DNA of 64,000 bases from assembly GCA_014529385.2 (NCBI GenBank), contig CM043955.1, positions 152,196,140 through 152,260,139 on the forward strand, in the 5' to 3' direction. The stretch's first letter is position 1. Every line of letters begins with the position of its first letter. This document shows positions 41,305 through 54,111 of this stretch, piece by piece. The notes beneath the pieces were generated by a model, which had not been told where the DNA came from, did not search any database, and worked only from the letters and a program-made list of their open reading frames with translations. This DNA is from Adiantum capillus-veneris (taxonomy: Eukaryota; Streptophyta; Polypodiopsida; Polypodiales; Pteridaceae). The translations under genes and the position numbers were made by a program.

Positions 41305-43571
41305 GTGGTATCAGAGCAGAGACCATCACTCTAGGCAAGATACAGATTATAGGAAGGGAGAACATGACAATTTTGGAGCTAAGTAGTTTTTAATTACTCA
41401 TTTTTATTAATAATGATCTTTATACATGTGTACTAATTAACTAATGCAATATGTAATTTAGCTTGAGTGATTACATGTATGTTGGAAACGGGAGGTGTTT
41501 GGACAATAGAAATTGCCAAGTTGTAATAGGTTCGCATATACTTGCCAAGATACGAAGATGTCAATAGAAGAAAGGGAAGCACAATATCATATTGTAGGTA
41601 AGTATTAGACTAGATATAAGAAGTAGATAGGGAATTTCAATGTTCTATGATATTATTGAACCGTGACACTCGGATTAGGAGCTTGATTAACATTAGCAGC
41701 GTGGGAACAATACTCCAAATAATAATTAAGGTCTTCGAAGGATTACGAGGGATCAAGTTAACACAAAATCCAAAAAATGAATATAGGTCGGGAAACAACG
41801 GCACTCGTTCGTGGAGGTGGTGTCTATGAGAAAAACGGCCCAACATCAGGCTAGTGCTCACCATTTACAAATTGCGTGGATCTTTGGTCTCATCACACAG
41901 TTAATTGGATGCTCTCTCCTCTCCTCTCTTCTCTCACACCGTGCTGGTGTAGCACTCTGCTCTAGGAGGTGCGTCTACACGTGCACTCTCGCTCTCTATC
42001 TCTCTCTATTCGTGTATCACGGGATTATGCACTTATGGGATTTTCCAAGTATGTCGATTAGTCTATTTTAAGGATTGCAATGTGTTATTTTTGGGTATTC
42101 TGTAGGGCAGCCGTCCATTCCGTTTGTAGCAGTGGTATCAGAGCACAGACCATCGCTCTGGGCAAGATACAGATTATAGGAAGAGAGAACTTGACAATTT
42201 TGGAGCTAAGTACTTTTTAATTACTCATTTTTATTAATAATGATCTTTATACATGTGTACTAATTAACTAATGCAATATGTAATTTAGCTTGAGTGATTA
42301 CATGTATGTTGGGAACGGGAGGTGTTTGGACAATAGAAATTGCCAAGTTGTAATAGGTTTGCATATAATTGCCAAGATATGAAGATGTCAACAGAAGAAA
42401 GGGAAGCACAATATCATATTCTAGGTAAGTATTAGATTATATATAGGAAGTAGATAGGGAATTTCAATGTTCTATGATATTATTGAACCGTGACACTCGG
42501 ATTAGGAGCTTGATTAACATTAGCAGTGTGGGAACAACACTCCAAATAATAATTAAGGTCTTAGAAGGATTACGAGGGATCAAGTTAACACAAAATCCAA
42601 AAAATGAATATAGGCCGGGAAACAACGACACTCGTTCGTGGAGCCACGTGGTGTCTATGAGAAAAATGGCCCAACATCAGGCTAGTGCTCACCATTTACA
42701 AACTGCGTGGATCTTTGGTCTCATCACACAGTTAATTGGACGCTCTCTCCTCTCCTCTCTTCTCTCACACCGTGTTGGTGTAGCACTCCACTCTAGGAGG
42801 TGCGTCTACACGTGCGCTCTCACTCTCTATCTCTCTCTATTCGTGTATCATGCGATTATGCACTTATGGGATTTTCCAAGTTTGTCGATTAGTCTATTTT
42901 AAGGATTGAAATGTGTTATTTTTGGGTATTCTGTAGGGCAGCCATGCATTCCGTTTGTAGTAGTGGTATCAGAGCACAGACCATCGCTCTGGGCAAGATA
43001 CAGATTATAGGAAGGGAGAACATGACAATTTTGGAGCTAAGTACTTTTTAATTTTTCATTTTTATTAATAATGATCTTTATACATGTGTACTAATTAACT
43101 AATGCAATATGTAATTTAGCTTGAGTGATTACACGTATGTTGGAAACGGGAGGTGTTTGGACAATAGAAATTGCCAAGTTGTAATAGGTTTGCATATAAT
43201 TGCCAAGATATGAAGATGTCAACAGAAGAAAGGAAGCACAATATCATATTGTAGGTAAGTATTAGATTAGATATAAGAAGTAGATAGGGAATTTCAATGT
43301 TCTATGATATTATTGAACCGTGACACTCGGATTAGGAGCTTGATTAACATTAGCAGCGTGGGAACAATACTCCATATAATAATTAAGGTCTTCGAAGGAT
43401 TACGAGGGATCAAGTTAACATAAAATCCAAAAAATGAATATAGGACGAGAAACAACAGCACTCGTTCGTGGAGGTGGTGTCTATGAGAAAAACGGCCCAA
43501 CATCAGGCTACTGCTCACCATTTACAAATTGCGTGGATCTTTGGTCTCATCACACAGTTAATTGGACGCTC
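41084..43571 (+). repeat. three tandem copies of LTR end + primer site + leader
   Basis: Each unit runs from CTCTCCTCTCTTCTCTCACACC in the 3' half of the LTR through the primer site and about 600 bases of leader to CACACAGTTAATTGGA. Landmark TTCTCTCACACCG lies at 41102, 41929 and 42760, giving periods of 827 and 831 bases. Units differ by a few per cent. The leader carries a 60-75-codon frame beginning MILLNRDTRIRSLINISSVG that is not obviously a gene. No gag or pol follows; sequence changes at about 43572. Confidence 0.85.
41306..41317 (+). other. initiator-tRNA-Met primer-binding site
   Basis: TGGTATCAGAGC, complementary to the 3' end of plant initiator tRNA-Met. The site recurs in the following array at 42133-42144 and 42964-42975. 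Confidence 0.85.
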
Positions 43572-44199
43572 TGTTGATGAAATGAGCAGCGAGTCAAGGA
43601 GTAGCACTAATAATGGGAAATGAACAACTTTAAATTGGTCAGCAGCAAATAAAAGCCAAACAAATTGTGCTCTACGTCGGGCTTCAAGCATCAATTGTGT
43701 GTGTGTAGTTCTGTGTGTGCGCACACCCAATCGGGCAAGGCAATCTGTTGACAATCGGGAAATCAAGCCTGGGAGAAAATTTTGGAGTTGCCAGCCCTTG
43801 AGGGTGCACGTCTTGCAAGCCCCCTAACTTCACATCCACCTCTTCTGCCCTCTACCCCGCCTCACCTCCGCCTTGTCTTTGTCAGAGGATGCACATGCTA
43901 TAGCCTTAACACAAGCATGGGACGGAAGCTGTCATTTGGCCTGCACCACTAGTGTGCGCATGCAAACGGGAGATAAACTCCCACCCCTGCAACACTTCAG
44001 CCCCAGCTTTTTGATCACCAAGATTAGCACTTTGAACTAAATTGAATTTCTATTGAGAGCATTTGACATTAAGCTATGACCATACTCACACGAGCTGAGG
44101 TACTTTTAGTAATCAAACTTTCTAAGTACTTTCATATACTCCAAAGTGGTGTCAAACAGATAGTAAATATTTTTACCTTTTATGTCTTTTCTGGTCCAT
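43572..44199. other. spacer, no gene seen
   Basis: Mixed sequence after the tandem array. No domain found in either strand. Confidence 0.4.
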
Positions 44200-44410
44200 T
44201 GGTCACAAGCACAGAATCGCCAATTTAGGCAGTGTGTAGATACTCATCTTGGTGCAGATCCGCAGATTTAGGTAGCACATTGATAAACTACAGATTCATA
44301 ATTTTTAAACAATATCCAATGCAGATTTGCTAATTTAGGCAGCATTAGTGCAGATTTGCCGATTTAGGCAGCATGTCTTATTGGTGTAGATTCACTGATC
44401 TAGGCAACAC
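44200..44410. repeat. cluster of five CAGATTTGCCGATTTAGGCAGC motifs
   Basis: Diverged copies of the word GCAGATTTGCCGATTTAGGC lie at about 44214, 44261, 44322, 44352 and 44383, all in the same direction with uneven 30-65 base spacing. It precedes the dispersed repeat and the hAT transposase remnant. Confidence 0.7.
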
Positions 44411-44435
44411 CAATCACAAAATCATGCGATAGTGG

Positions 44436-44660
44436 TTGGCCACCAGGGATTTCATTAACGTAATCACGATTGGGTGATTACGTAAATAACTCTAGTATTT
44501 ACACAAAAAAATCACGTGATTATGTTAATTGTTAATGTGACTTTGATTTTGATCTGCAAAAACCTAAAGAGCCGGTTAGCCCTCTGGGCTTTTTCATTTT
44601 CCCGTCGGGCCCGCCGGGAGTAATTATATATAGTAAATAGTGTGCTAACCCCGGTCTTTT
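44436..44660 (+). repeat. dispersed repeat with GC-rich end, copy 2
   Basis: Diverged partner of 16195-16460: GGCCACCAGGGATTT, GTTAATGTGA, TTTCATTTTCCCGTCGGGCC, then TATATATA. It lies 1.1 kb before the hAT remnant; copy 1 lies 1.5 kb before the kinase remnant. Confidence 0.5.
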
Positions 44661-45384
44661 AGCTAGGAAAATCATTGGGGAGTGTATCTGAATGTCGGGT
44701 ATTGTCATCTCCTTGTGAATTGACCTAAGGTTACAGAGTCACAAGTCCTTTTTTTGGGCCGAACGTGATTCTTAATTCGGTAACCTCTTATAAAAAATTT
44801 TAATTTGTTTACTGACATAATGGTATGAAACCAAAACAACTGAAAACTTGGAGAATCATGCTCATTGTGAAGAAGCCATTGGTCCAAATGAGGGCTGTAA
44901 TTGGTTTTAGAAGATGAGCATATGTAAATGACGAGTCGATAGTCAAGGGTCAGATGTTCTCTACTAGTGTACTGGGCATATAAAGATCCTTGAAGTCTTG
45001 CATTTGAGTTGATTTACAGTATAAGAGCTACAATCCTTGATTGGGTTAAAATAGATTTTATATATTGAATTGGTTGCATGGGTGGGCTACAATCCTTCAC
45101 TGGGTACAAGTAGTCCCCAATTGAGTGATTATATTATAGATTTATTTGTGTTAGTTCATGCATTGGTTTATACAGAGAGTGCATTATGTATTACAATAGA
45201 TTATTAGTGCATGAAATGACCAATCATATATTTTATTGCTTTCGTTTGTTTTTTTGTAGCAAATGAAATTAGATGTGTCTTATTGTTGGCAAATCAAAGT
45301 GGACATATAAATTATTATAATAATCATTGCATAGAGAGATTCATAGCATTGTTATAGTTACTAGTGTGGCCGGCGGCCTTCGAC

Positions 45385-45388
<4 letters not shown>
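44661..45388. other. AT-rich spacer, no gene seen
   Basis: No supported open frame. Confidence 0.4.
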
Positions 45389-45432
<44 letters not shown>

Positions 45433-45442
45433 CCCCCCCCCC
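45389..45442. repeat. (TC)n microsatellite with C run
   Basis: About 21 TC units then 13 C. Confidence 0.97.
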
Positions 45443-45732
45443 TGCGTGCACACTATCCTCACTGCAGCCAGATAAAGCAAATTGCGACACGTGGCACTGG
45501 AAAACCAGTCTCCTTAATATATAGTATAGATTATGCCATGCATAGACTACATTGCAATGTGTATGGTTGCTCACAATATAGGTGATCGATATGTGGATTG
45601 ACTAGCGTGCATTGAAAATCTCATATTGTGCATGATGGTTACTTTCATATTGAATGGTTTTTAAATTATAATATATATTGAAAATAAGAAAAATGTTTCA
45701 AAAACTGAACATCTTGTTCTTTTCTCTTCAGT

Positions 45733-47845
45733 TTGAATTTAAAAGCAATGGAGCAAAATGTGGGCACAAGTGGTAGGAAGAAGCCAAAGAATCAAAAAGC
45801 TCCTGGCAAAGAGTGGGATTATGCTCACAACATATGCGGCCGATATATGGAGTGGCAATGTAAATTTTATCACACAACAAAATCAAGTGGTGCACCACAT
45901 AGTAGGGATCATTTTTTGGGTAGCGCTAAAAACAGTTGTAAGAAATGTGAACGTTCTCAGGCACCTGTAGTTGCAAAGCGTTTGAGAGAAGAGATCGCCA
46001 AAAAGGGTGGCAAGAGACAACAGATATATAGCTCTATGTCTTCGAGTCAAGAGTTCCCAAAGCCAAATATTAACTCCGCAGATCCCGTAGTGACGCCAAC
46101 TAATCTTGGAGAACAACCTGCGCAAGGAGAGGAAATTCCAGGCAGTGTTCCTTTTAAACGTCACAATGAAGGTGGACTTTGTCAAATGCGTCAAAAATCA
46201 TTACATCAACGCTTTCGAGTGCAGTCTCTAGAAGAAGCACAAACAACACTCGCCAAAGCAATATTTTTTACTGGAAGTGCTTTGGTCATGGTAGACAGCA
46301 ATCATTGGAAGGCTGCTTGGAAGAAAATCGGTGATTTTGGTCCAGGATCTCAATGCACTGTTGGTGTATCTCAATGCACTGTAGATGAAATAGAAGAGAA
46401 TTTGATAATAGATCTGGAGGTTGAATTACAAGGAGAACCACAACACTCAGACTTAGAACCAGATAACAACACAATTGATTTAATATAGCTTGAGAGTAGA
46501 ATGAGTAAATGTCAAAAACCATTGTAAAAGACCTTGTATTCAAATGTGTTTTGAGTAATTACAATGCTTCATATTTGCGATAGTACATAGTTTGTCACGA
46601 TATTACATAGTTTTTCAATCTCAATTGTGTTTCCTTGAAGCATCATCTGGAAAATCAATTGAAGCAAAGTATCCAGAGATTACATGGGTTCCATGTGATT
46701 CCCACACTTTGAATCTTCTCTTAAAGAAATTTGGAAAAGTTCCTTCTATTGAGAAAACTCTTCTAGATGCAAAGCACTTGGTTAAGTTTATAAAAGAGCA
46801 TTCATTTTCTTACGCTCTATTTAGAATAAAGTTCCCAAAAAAAAATTTACAGTTTTTTTTGTGACCCATTTTGCGAGAACGTATTACGTTCTCTATACAC
46901 TACAGCAGGTTGAAGCAGCCTTTGTTGAAAAAGTGGCAAATAGAAGATGGGACATTTTTCTTGATAAATATCCCAAGTATGAACCTGTTGCTTCCAAATC
47001 CTAAAAGCTTGTAAAATATCTTGTTTTTTGGAGAAATGTAGACAAAATTATTAATGTCACACAACCCTTCACTCATTTGATACGATTAGTGGACAAAGAA
47101 TCCTCGATCTTTGGACGGGTTTACTAGTACATGCATGAAGCCTCTTGCAGGTTAAAAGATTGTACATATTATGCAGGAAAAGAGAAATCCATGATGATGT
47201 TTTTTGTCAAAAGATGATGGGAGCAACAACATACTCCTTTACATGGAGCAGGGTTCGTCTTAGATCCCAAGTTTGAGATGCACAATCAATCTTCAAGCAA
47301 TGAAGTGATCATTGATTTCAAGAATGTTTGTGGCCAACTATTAGGCAATGTGGATGAACAGGTGGAACACTCACAGAAGACGACCTGTACTAGCAGAGAT
47401 GGAATATTTTGGGATCCTTGGCATATAGATGCTATCAAGACAATGAGCGTACCAGTATAGTGGGAAGAGTATGGTGGAGAAAAAGTGGAACTTCAACATG
47501 TGGTTGTGAGTATTTTTTTTTGTTTCCTCAAGTGGTAGATGTGAAAGAAATTGGTCTTCATTTGCTTTCATCCATACTAAAAAACAAAATCAATTAATTC
47601 CTAAACAAGATTCGAACTTGGTGTATGTATTTTGTAGCATGTGACTTATGCATAAGCCAACGAAGCTAGCCACACGTGCCATCGAAGAAATATTTGGACA
47701 CTTTCAAACACACAAAGAGATTAAAAATGAGATCAACTTTGATGATGAAATGGAATGGAACTCGAAAGATATTGATTCGGAATGTTCAGATGTCGAAGAA
47801 ATTGATGACATGGTGCCTGTGATTGAGGGGATGGATGAGCTATAA
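45733..47845 (+). pseudogene. hAT-family transposase, decayed
   Basis: A 251-codon frame (45733-46488) has a BED-type finger: GKEWDYAHNICGRYMEWQCK, HSRDHFLG, KKCERSQAPVVAKRLREEI. The second metal cysteine is tyrosine (WQCKFY). It also has the DUF659-type segment AKAIFFTGSALVMV...NHWKAAWKKIGDFGPG. A second frame (46592-46864) continues that domain: IEAKYPEITWVPCDSHTLNL, LVKFIKEHSFSYALFR. Further broken pieces are PFTHLIRLVDKES near 47070, HTPLHGAGFVLDPKFEM near 47230-47280 and FWDPWHIDAI near 47410. An acidic tail (47648-47845) closes it. Multiple stops and shifts make it inactive. I did not find terminal inverted repeats. Confidence 0.85.
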
Positions 47846-47904
47846 TGTTTATAATATATTCTCAATTAATTTTTTAATGCAAAATTTGTGTGGAGTTTAG
47901 CTTC

Positions 47905-47908
<4 letters not shown>

Positions 47909-47947
<39 letters not shown>

Positions 47948-47950
47948 CTC
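47909..47950. repeat. (TC)n microsatellite
   Basis: About 18 TC units with one interruption, just after the hAT remnant. Confidence 0.95.
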
Positions 47951-48251
47951 TTCCTTCCTCTCTCATTGTCTCTCTTTCTTTTCATCTTCTTTCTATCATT
48001 GTTGAAAAGAGGGAGGGAGACACAATAAAATTTACACAGTTGCAACATCCGATATGTTCATTTGATCCAACAAATAGAGATTTACATATCAAAAAGAGAT
48101 TTTAGTTACAAATCTTGAGATTAAAGATAAAAAAAGAGCTCATTATTGTTTGGGATATTTAATTTAGATCATGGACTGGATCCCCTAAAATATCAAATGC
48201 GCAAAATTTTAAAATGTTGACTTGGACCCTCCTTGCCTATCTCTTCTTCGA

Positions 48252-48530
48252 TTACATGCCCATATCTTGCCTCTCATACCATGCCAACTTTCTCCCTAGC
48301 TGTGATATACGAGCGTGCAGTATGGATGGGGTCTCTCCTTGAATTTCCAAATCCACGCCTTGGGTTACAAGCTGCTCAATGATTGCGATTTCTTCTAGAA
48401 AATATGTGTAACCTCTTTTGCGAGGAGGGTCTTCTAGATTGGCTTCCAAGGCATGAATCTTCTTGGATGGGCATCCATTGCCAATGCCTCCTGTACTAGG
48501 ATGATTGTTCCAATCTACTTTGAGCCGCAA
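48252..48530 (-). CDS. short unrecognised ORF
   Basis: A 92-codon minus-strand frame with reasonable composition (IHALEANLEDPPRKRGYTYF, LEIQGETPSILHARISQLGR). I do not recognise a domain. It could be an exon, a Gag fragment or chance. Confidence 0.25.
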   Translation of the reverse strand: MRLKVDWNNHPSTGGIGNGCPSKKIHALEANLEDPPRKRGYTYFLEEIAIIEQLVTQGVDLEIQGETPSILHARISQLGRKLAWYERQDMGM

Positions 48531-48755
48531 TACATAATAGTATTAGCATTGTTGCACAAAGTAAATTGCCACTTGATTATTATTTGGTGGCAATCTATAG
48601 ACTTGAAAAAATCTTGAAAGGATATTTCTTGCAAGGACAGTGTGTTTCAAATCTAAAAATTTTAAGGGAGTGGAAGCCTTAGCTTTTCCACTGTCTCAAA
48701 ACAATGTATTATGTACAAAATTATTTAGGCATAGCTGTCTGCTTCCTATAATTCA

Positions 48756-49443
48756 TGTTAGGAAATATGACGTGGCTAAGTAGATAATTGAGTACATTAC
48801 TTAATGGAGAGAGATAACTTACACACACAAGAGATTATAGAGTAGAGAGAGAGAGAGCGTGCACATGATATACGTGATTCACCCAATGTGGGCTACGTCT
48901 ACAGGAAAACAACCACTCAATGGCTTTAGTACTTCAAACAAGAAGTAAGTTACAAAGGGATTATACCGTTTTGGAGCTCCGACCATGCTTCACTCTCACC
49001 ACCTCACATCAACTTCATAAAGCACCACAATTCTTCACAAATCTGTTTTTGTGTGTAGAAGAGTCCTCCTTTTATAGGCCAAAAGGACTGCTCTCTCTCA
49101 TGAGAGGCAGCCATGTGTAGACGCCCTTGTGTAGATAAGTCCAAATCGGACCCTCCAATCCGCCCATGTGTGGCCACCCTTGAGAAGACAACTTCGCTTT
49201 TGAATTCGGCCACCAGCCACCACCCATTGACTTCTACCACTAGCCACCGGTCATTGACTACCGGCCACCGATCAATTGGCCAAATGACCGGTTGTTTTTC
49301 AACCACTTTTTGGCCGCCGTCCGGCCATAATATTTCGACGAAAAGGAATATTCCGGTAAGTGATTTTGTTTTGTGGCCGTGAAAAATTTTGGTTTCTGGC
49401 AGAGTGATTTTTTTTTCCAGTGAGTGATTTTTCATCACACACA
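48756..49443 (-). repeat. probable solo LTR (Ty1/copia-like)
   Basis: Read on the minus strand the block ends ...ACGTCATATTTCCTAACA and contains GTAGCCCACATTGGGTGAAT followed by CACGTATATC and a CT-rich tract, a word order common in U5 of plant copia LTRs. It starts TGTGTGTGATG near 49443. No primer site follows the 48756 end and no coding sequence lies beside it. The flanking bases do not show a clear duplication. Confidence 0.45.
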
Positions 49444-50329
49444 ATGGCTTCTCCTCATAATGGGGGCCTTACAAATGTGCATTTTTCCACATAAAATTAC
49501 AAGGGTTAAATCAAGCTCCATAATTAACAATTCAGTGGCTCCCCTTGAAGTTTTGATTTTTCCTATTGGGATGCAACCAAAGTGCTGAGATCTCCTTGAG
49601 ACACCCGCATCTCTTCCTCTTTGTAAATTTGTTGTGCCAATGCGTGATTAAGCAAAGGATTATTAGGTTGTTGTGTATTATGGTCGGGAGAAATATCTTC
49701 TACATCTAAAATGCAAAGCAATAAACTTTAATGAGTGAAGCCTTAGCACTTAGAAAAGAGAGATGGTTTAAAGGATTTTGGCGATCCAACTTGAAATACT
49801 TTAAAACCCTAACTTGGAGAACTTTAAAAAATTAAATGAAAATACGATTAAAGATCTAGTTTGAAATATTTGCACACATTGCACACCATTAATGGCAAAA
49901 AATATTGTTACTGGTTTAATCATCAACAGGCCTCAAGCAAAATTTGGTTACAGCATGATAGCCAACATTATGGGCTCCATTCAAAAAAAGGATTAAATCC
50001 TATATTTTAGGCCTATCTAAGGGTTTGGATAATTTTCCGCTGGAAAAATGTTTGTTTCCATTTCGCAAAAAATTGCACTTGAGAACCTTAGAGGGCTCTG
50101 AAATACACACAACCAAGAATTTAAGAATATATGAGAGACTATATATATCAGATGCTTTGGTGAAAGGAGGAGGATTGGTGGTGATATTTTTCGGGGTAGT
50201 CCACGGATAATCTTGCTGGAATTGAGCTCTCATTTGAGGGTTGAGATTTGGCAGCTTGGGAAATGTTGACAAAGTGTTTGGTGGTGTACTTTGTCCTAAT
50301 CCATGATCCCATACACTCCTCGCTCAGAA
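49444..50329. other. spacer, no gene seen
   Basis: AT-rich; only short overlapping frames without domains. Confidence 0.4.
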
Positions 50330-50920
50330 AAATATAGTGGAATATTTCTAGTGTGTAGAACATTGTGAATGAAATCATGACGTGATGTTCAGCAACATCC
50401 AAGAGGGAAGGATACCTAGCCATCTTTGCAGTGTGACACGATGGCCAACAATAGCCAGACATGGAGAATCTATTAAACCGAGTCTTCCTTTACTGGATGC
50501 AGTGGTCAATAACAACAACCACGAAGAAAGGATGTAAGATAGCTAGTCCCTCCCTGCAGTGCGATAGCTAGTCTCTCCGTGCAGTGTGACTTGGTGGTCA
50601 GCAACAGCCAGACATGGGAAATCTCATTGCACATCCTAAGCTACTCCGTGTAGTGCAACATGAAGGTCAACAACAGTCAAGGACAAAGCATCTAAAACCT
50701 AAACCCCCCTTGTAGCATGTCACAAGGGTCAACACAGTCAAGGACGGGTTTCTAAACTCTCTCTCTCTTTGCAGTGTGACAGGGGGGTCAACATAGTCAA
50801 ATATCGCACTAACCTGCAAACTAACACTCAGGTACGAGCAAAGCTCCACAACAACAGCAATAGCAAACACAACATCAAAGAAAAAAACATAAAATTGAAG
50901 CAGAAGTGATTATGTGACTC

Positions 50921-50921
<1 letters not shown>

Positions 50922-51010
<89 letters not shown>
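50922..51010. repeat. (CT)n(AT)n microsatellite, unit 1
   Basis: CT to 50960, then AT to 51010. Confidence 0.97.
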
Positions 51011-51013
<3 letters not shown>

Positions 51014-52414
51014 TGGATTTCACTGTCTGCAACAGTTTGAACAAACTATTGCCGATAATACGGGTATACATTGTACAATACCTAATTATACGTATAATTT
51101 TTGTTGTACGGATATATAAATGGAACTTAACTTACAAACCCTACTTTTGAACATTCAATTTTCTTTTGATGGAACAATCATTATCTCTGCATGTGGATTT
51201 ATTCATGTGTAGCTCATAATAGGAAAGCTGTTTGAAACACACCCAAACATCCATCCATAAGACTCAAGATTCAAAAGATTTCTATTCACAAGAGTAGGTC
51301 TCTGTTTTGCTCATTCAAACCCTTTTAGGTGCCCAATTTTCTTTATCATTTGGAAACCTTACTGGTCCACGAATATGGCAAGGATGTAGTATAGCTACTT
51401 GCACCAGACACACTCTTTTTCTAGAGTGGATCAATGGCCGACATAAATGATCGTTTGAATCTCCATAAAGAGATAAAACTAGAGCATCATAAATGATTTT
51501 TGATGCTGTCGTGTTTTCTTTGTCTCTACCACGACTGAAGCCTTAAAATACATGAAGCAAATAAAATTAAGGTAGATCTAGAATAGATATAACTTTGACA
51601 TATATGATTGTAAATGGGAAAAACAAAAGATTTCACTAAACAAAAGATCTAACAATATCTAACTCCTCCCTGAAGTATGACAGGGTGGTCAGCAATAGCC
51701 AAAGACAAAAAATATATTAAAACCAATCTCCTTGCAGTGCACCATGGAAATCAGCAGCAGTCAGGGAGGATGAAGGATTTAAAATATCTAGCCCCTCTCC
51801 ATAGTGTGACATTGTGGTCAGTAACAAGCAGAGATGAGAAATTTATTGAATCTAATCAATCTATAGTGTGACGTGATGTTCAGCAAACATCTAAGAGGGA
51901 AGGATACATAGCTATCTTTGCAGTGTGACACGGTGGTCAACAATAGCCAAACATGCAGAATCTATTAAACCCAGTCTTCCTTTAGTGTGATGCAGTGGTC
52001 AACAACAACAACCACGAAGAATGGATGTAAGATAGCTAGTCCCTCCCTGCAGTGCAATAGCTAGTCCCTCCGTGCAGTGCGACTTGGTGGTCAGCAACAA
52101 CAAGACATGGGAAATCTCATTGCACATCATAAGCTTCTGCGACATGAAGGTCAACAACAGTCAAGGACAAAGCATCTAAAATCTAAACCCCCCCGTGTAG
52201 TGTGTCACGAGAGTCAACACAGTCAAGGAAGGGTTTCTAAACTCTCTTTCTCTCTCTTTGCACTGTGACACGGGGGTCAACATAGTCAAAGAGATCGCAG
52301 TAACCTGCAAACTAAAACTCAGGTACAAGCAAAGCTCCACAACAAAAACACTAACAAACACAACGTCAAAGGAAAAAACATAAAATTGAAGCAAAAGTGA
52401 TTACGAGACTCCTT

Positions 52415-52502
<88 letters not shown>
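52415..52502. repeat. (CT)n microsatellite, unit 2
   Basis: About 43 CT units directly before the hairpin. Confidence 0.97.
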
Positions 52503-52506
<4 letters not shown>

Positions 52507-52513
52507 TCAGTGT

Positions 52514-52541
52514 CCGCAATAGTTTGAACAAACTATTGCGG
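52514..52541. repeat. hairpin, unit 2
   Basis: Arms CCGCAATAGTTT and AAACTATTGCGG with loop GAAC: 12 perfect base pairs. Units 3 and 5 carry CCG(C/T)AACAGTTT and AAACTGTTGCGG instead. Confidence 0.9.
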
Positions 52542-54040
52542 TGTCTTTTTTTATAAATAAAAACATATTTCAATCAAAATATGTGTCGATCAATATATGT
52601 TTTATTCAGAGATATGCCTATAATACGGGTATACATCATACAATACCTAATTATACGTAAAATTTTCGTTGTACGGATATATAAATGCAGCCTAACTTAC
52701 AAATCCTACTTTTGACAATAGAGTGGGAATCCTGGTAATGCACATTCAATTTTCCTTTGATGGAACAATCATTATCTCTACATGTGGATTTATTGATGTG
52801 TAGCTCAAAATAGGAAAGCTGTTTGAAACACACCCAAACATCCATCCATAAGACTCAAGATTCAAAAGATTTACCTTCACAACAGTAGGTCTCTATTTTG
52901 CGCATTCAAACCCTTTTAGGTGCGCATTTTTTTTAATCATTTGGAAACCTTACTGGTCCACGAAAATGGTAACCACTTTTGATCAAAAATTTAGGGAGCA
53001 AGGATGTAGTATAGCTACTTGCACCAGACACACTCTTTTTCTAGAGTGGATCAATGGCCGACATAAATGATCGTTTGAATCTCCATAAAGAGATAAAACT
53101 AGAGCATCATAAATGATTTTTGATGCTGTCGTGTTTTCTTTGTCTCTACCACGACTGAAGCCTTAAAATACATGAAGCAAATAAAATTAAGGTAGATCTA
53201 GAATAGATATAACTTTGACATATATGATTGTAAATGGAAAAAACAAAAGATTTCACTAAACAAAAGATCTAACAATATCTAACTCCTCCCTGAAGTATGA
53301 CAGGGTGGTCAGCAATAGCCAAAGACAAAAAATATATTAAAACCAATCTCCTTGCAGTGCACCATGGAAATCAGCAGCAGTCAGGGAGGATGAAGGATTT
53401 AAAATATCTAGCCCCTCTCCATAGTGTGACATTGTGGTCAGTAACAAGCAGAGATGAGAAATTTATTGAATCTAATCAATCTATAGTGTGACGTGATGTT
53501 CAGCAAACATCTAAGAGGGAAGGATACATAGCTATCTTTGCAGTGTGACACGGTGGTCAACAATAGCCAAACATGCAGAATCTATTAAACCCAGTCTTCC
53601 TTTAGTGTGATGCAGTGGTCAACAACAACAACCACGAAGAATGGATGTAAGATAGCTAGTCCCTCCCTGGAGTGCAATAGCTAGTCCCTCCGTGCAGTGC
53701 GACTTGGTGGTCAGCAACAACCAGACATGGGAAATCTCATTGCACATCCTAAACTACTCCCTATAGTGCGACATGAAGGTCAACAATAGTCCAGGACAAA
53801 GCATCTATAATCTAAACCCCCTTGTAGCGTGTCACGAGGGTCAACAAAGTCAAGGACGGGTTTCTAAACTCTCTCTCTCTCTTTGCAGTGTGACACGGGG
53901 GTCAACATAGTCAAAGAGATCGGACTAACCTGAAAACTAACACTCACGTACAAGCAAAGCTCCACAACAACAGCACTAGCAAACACAACTTCAAAGGAAA
54001 AAACATAAAATTGAAGCAAAAGTGATTACGAGACTCCTTG

Positions 54041-54070
54041 CTCTCTCTCTCTCTCTCTCTCTCCCCCCCC
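54041..54070. repeat. (CT)n microsatellite with C run, unit 3
   Basis: About 11 CT units then 8 C. Confidence 0.95.
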
Positions 54071-54083
54071 TAGATGTCAGGAT

Positions 54084-54111
54084 CCGCAACAGTTTGTTGA
54101 AACTGTTGCGG
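54084..54111. repeat. hairpin, unit 3
   Basis: Arms CCGCAACAGTTT and AAACTGTTGCGG with loop GTTG: 12 perfect pairs. Sister hairpins at 51027-51053 (imperfect), 55571-55592 (nine pairs) and 57161-57188 (one mismatch). Confidence 0.9.

Noticed and set aside
47600-47640. Possible tRNA T-arm (GATTCGAACTTGG)
   Set aside because: No matching acceptor stem, anticodon arm or D-arm nearby.
51677-51871. Recurrent 63-64-codon frame as a repeated gene
   Set aside because: It spans satellite monomers, and its conservation follows from the repeat itself.
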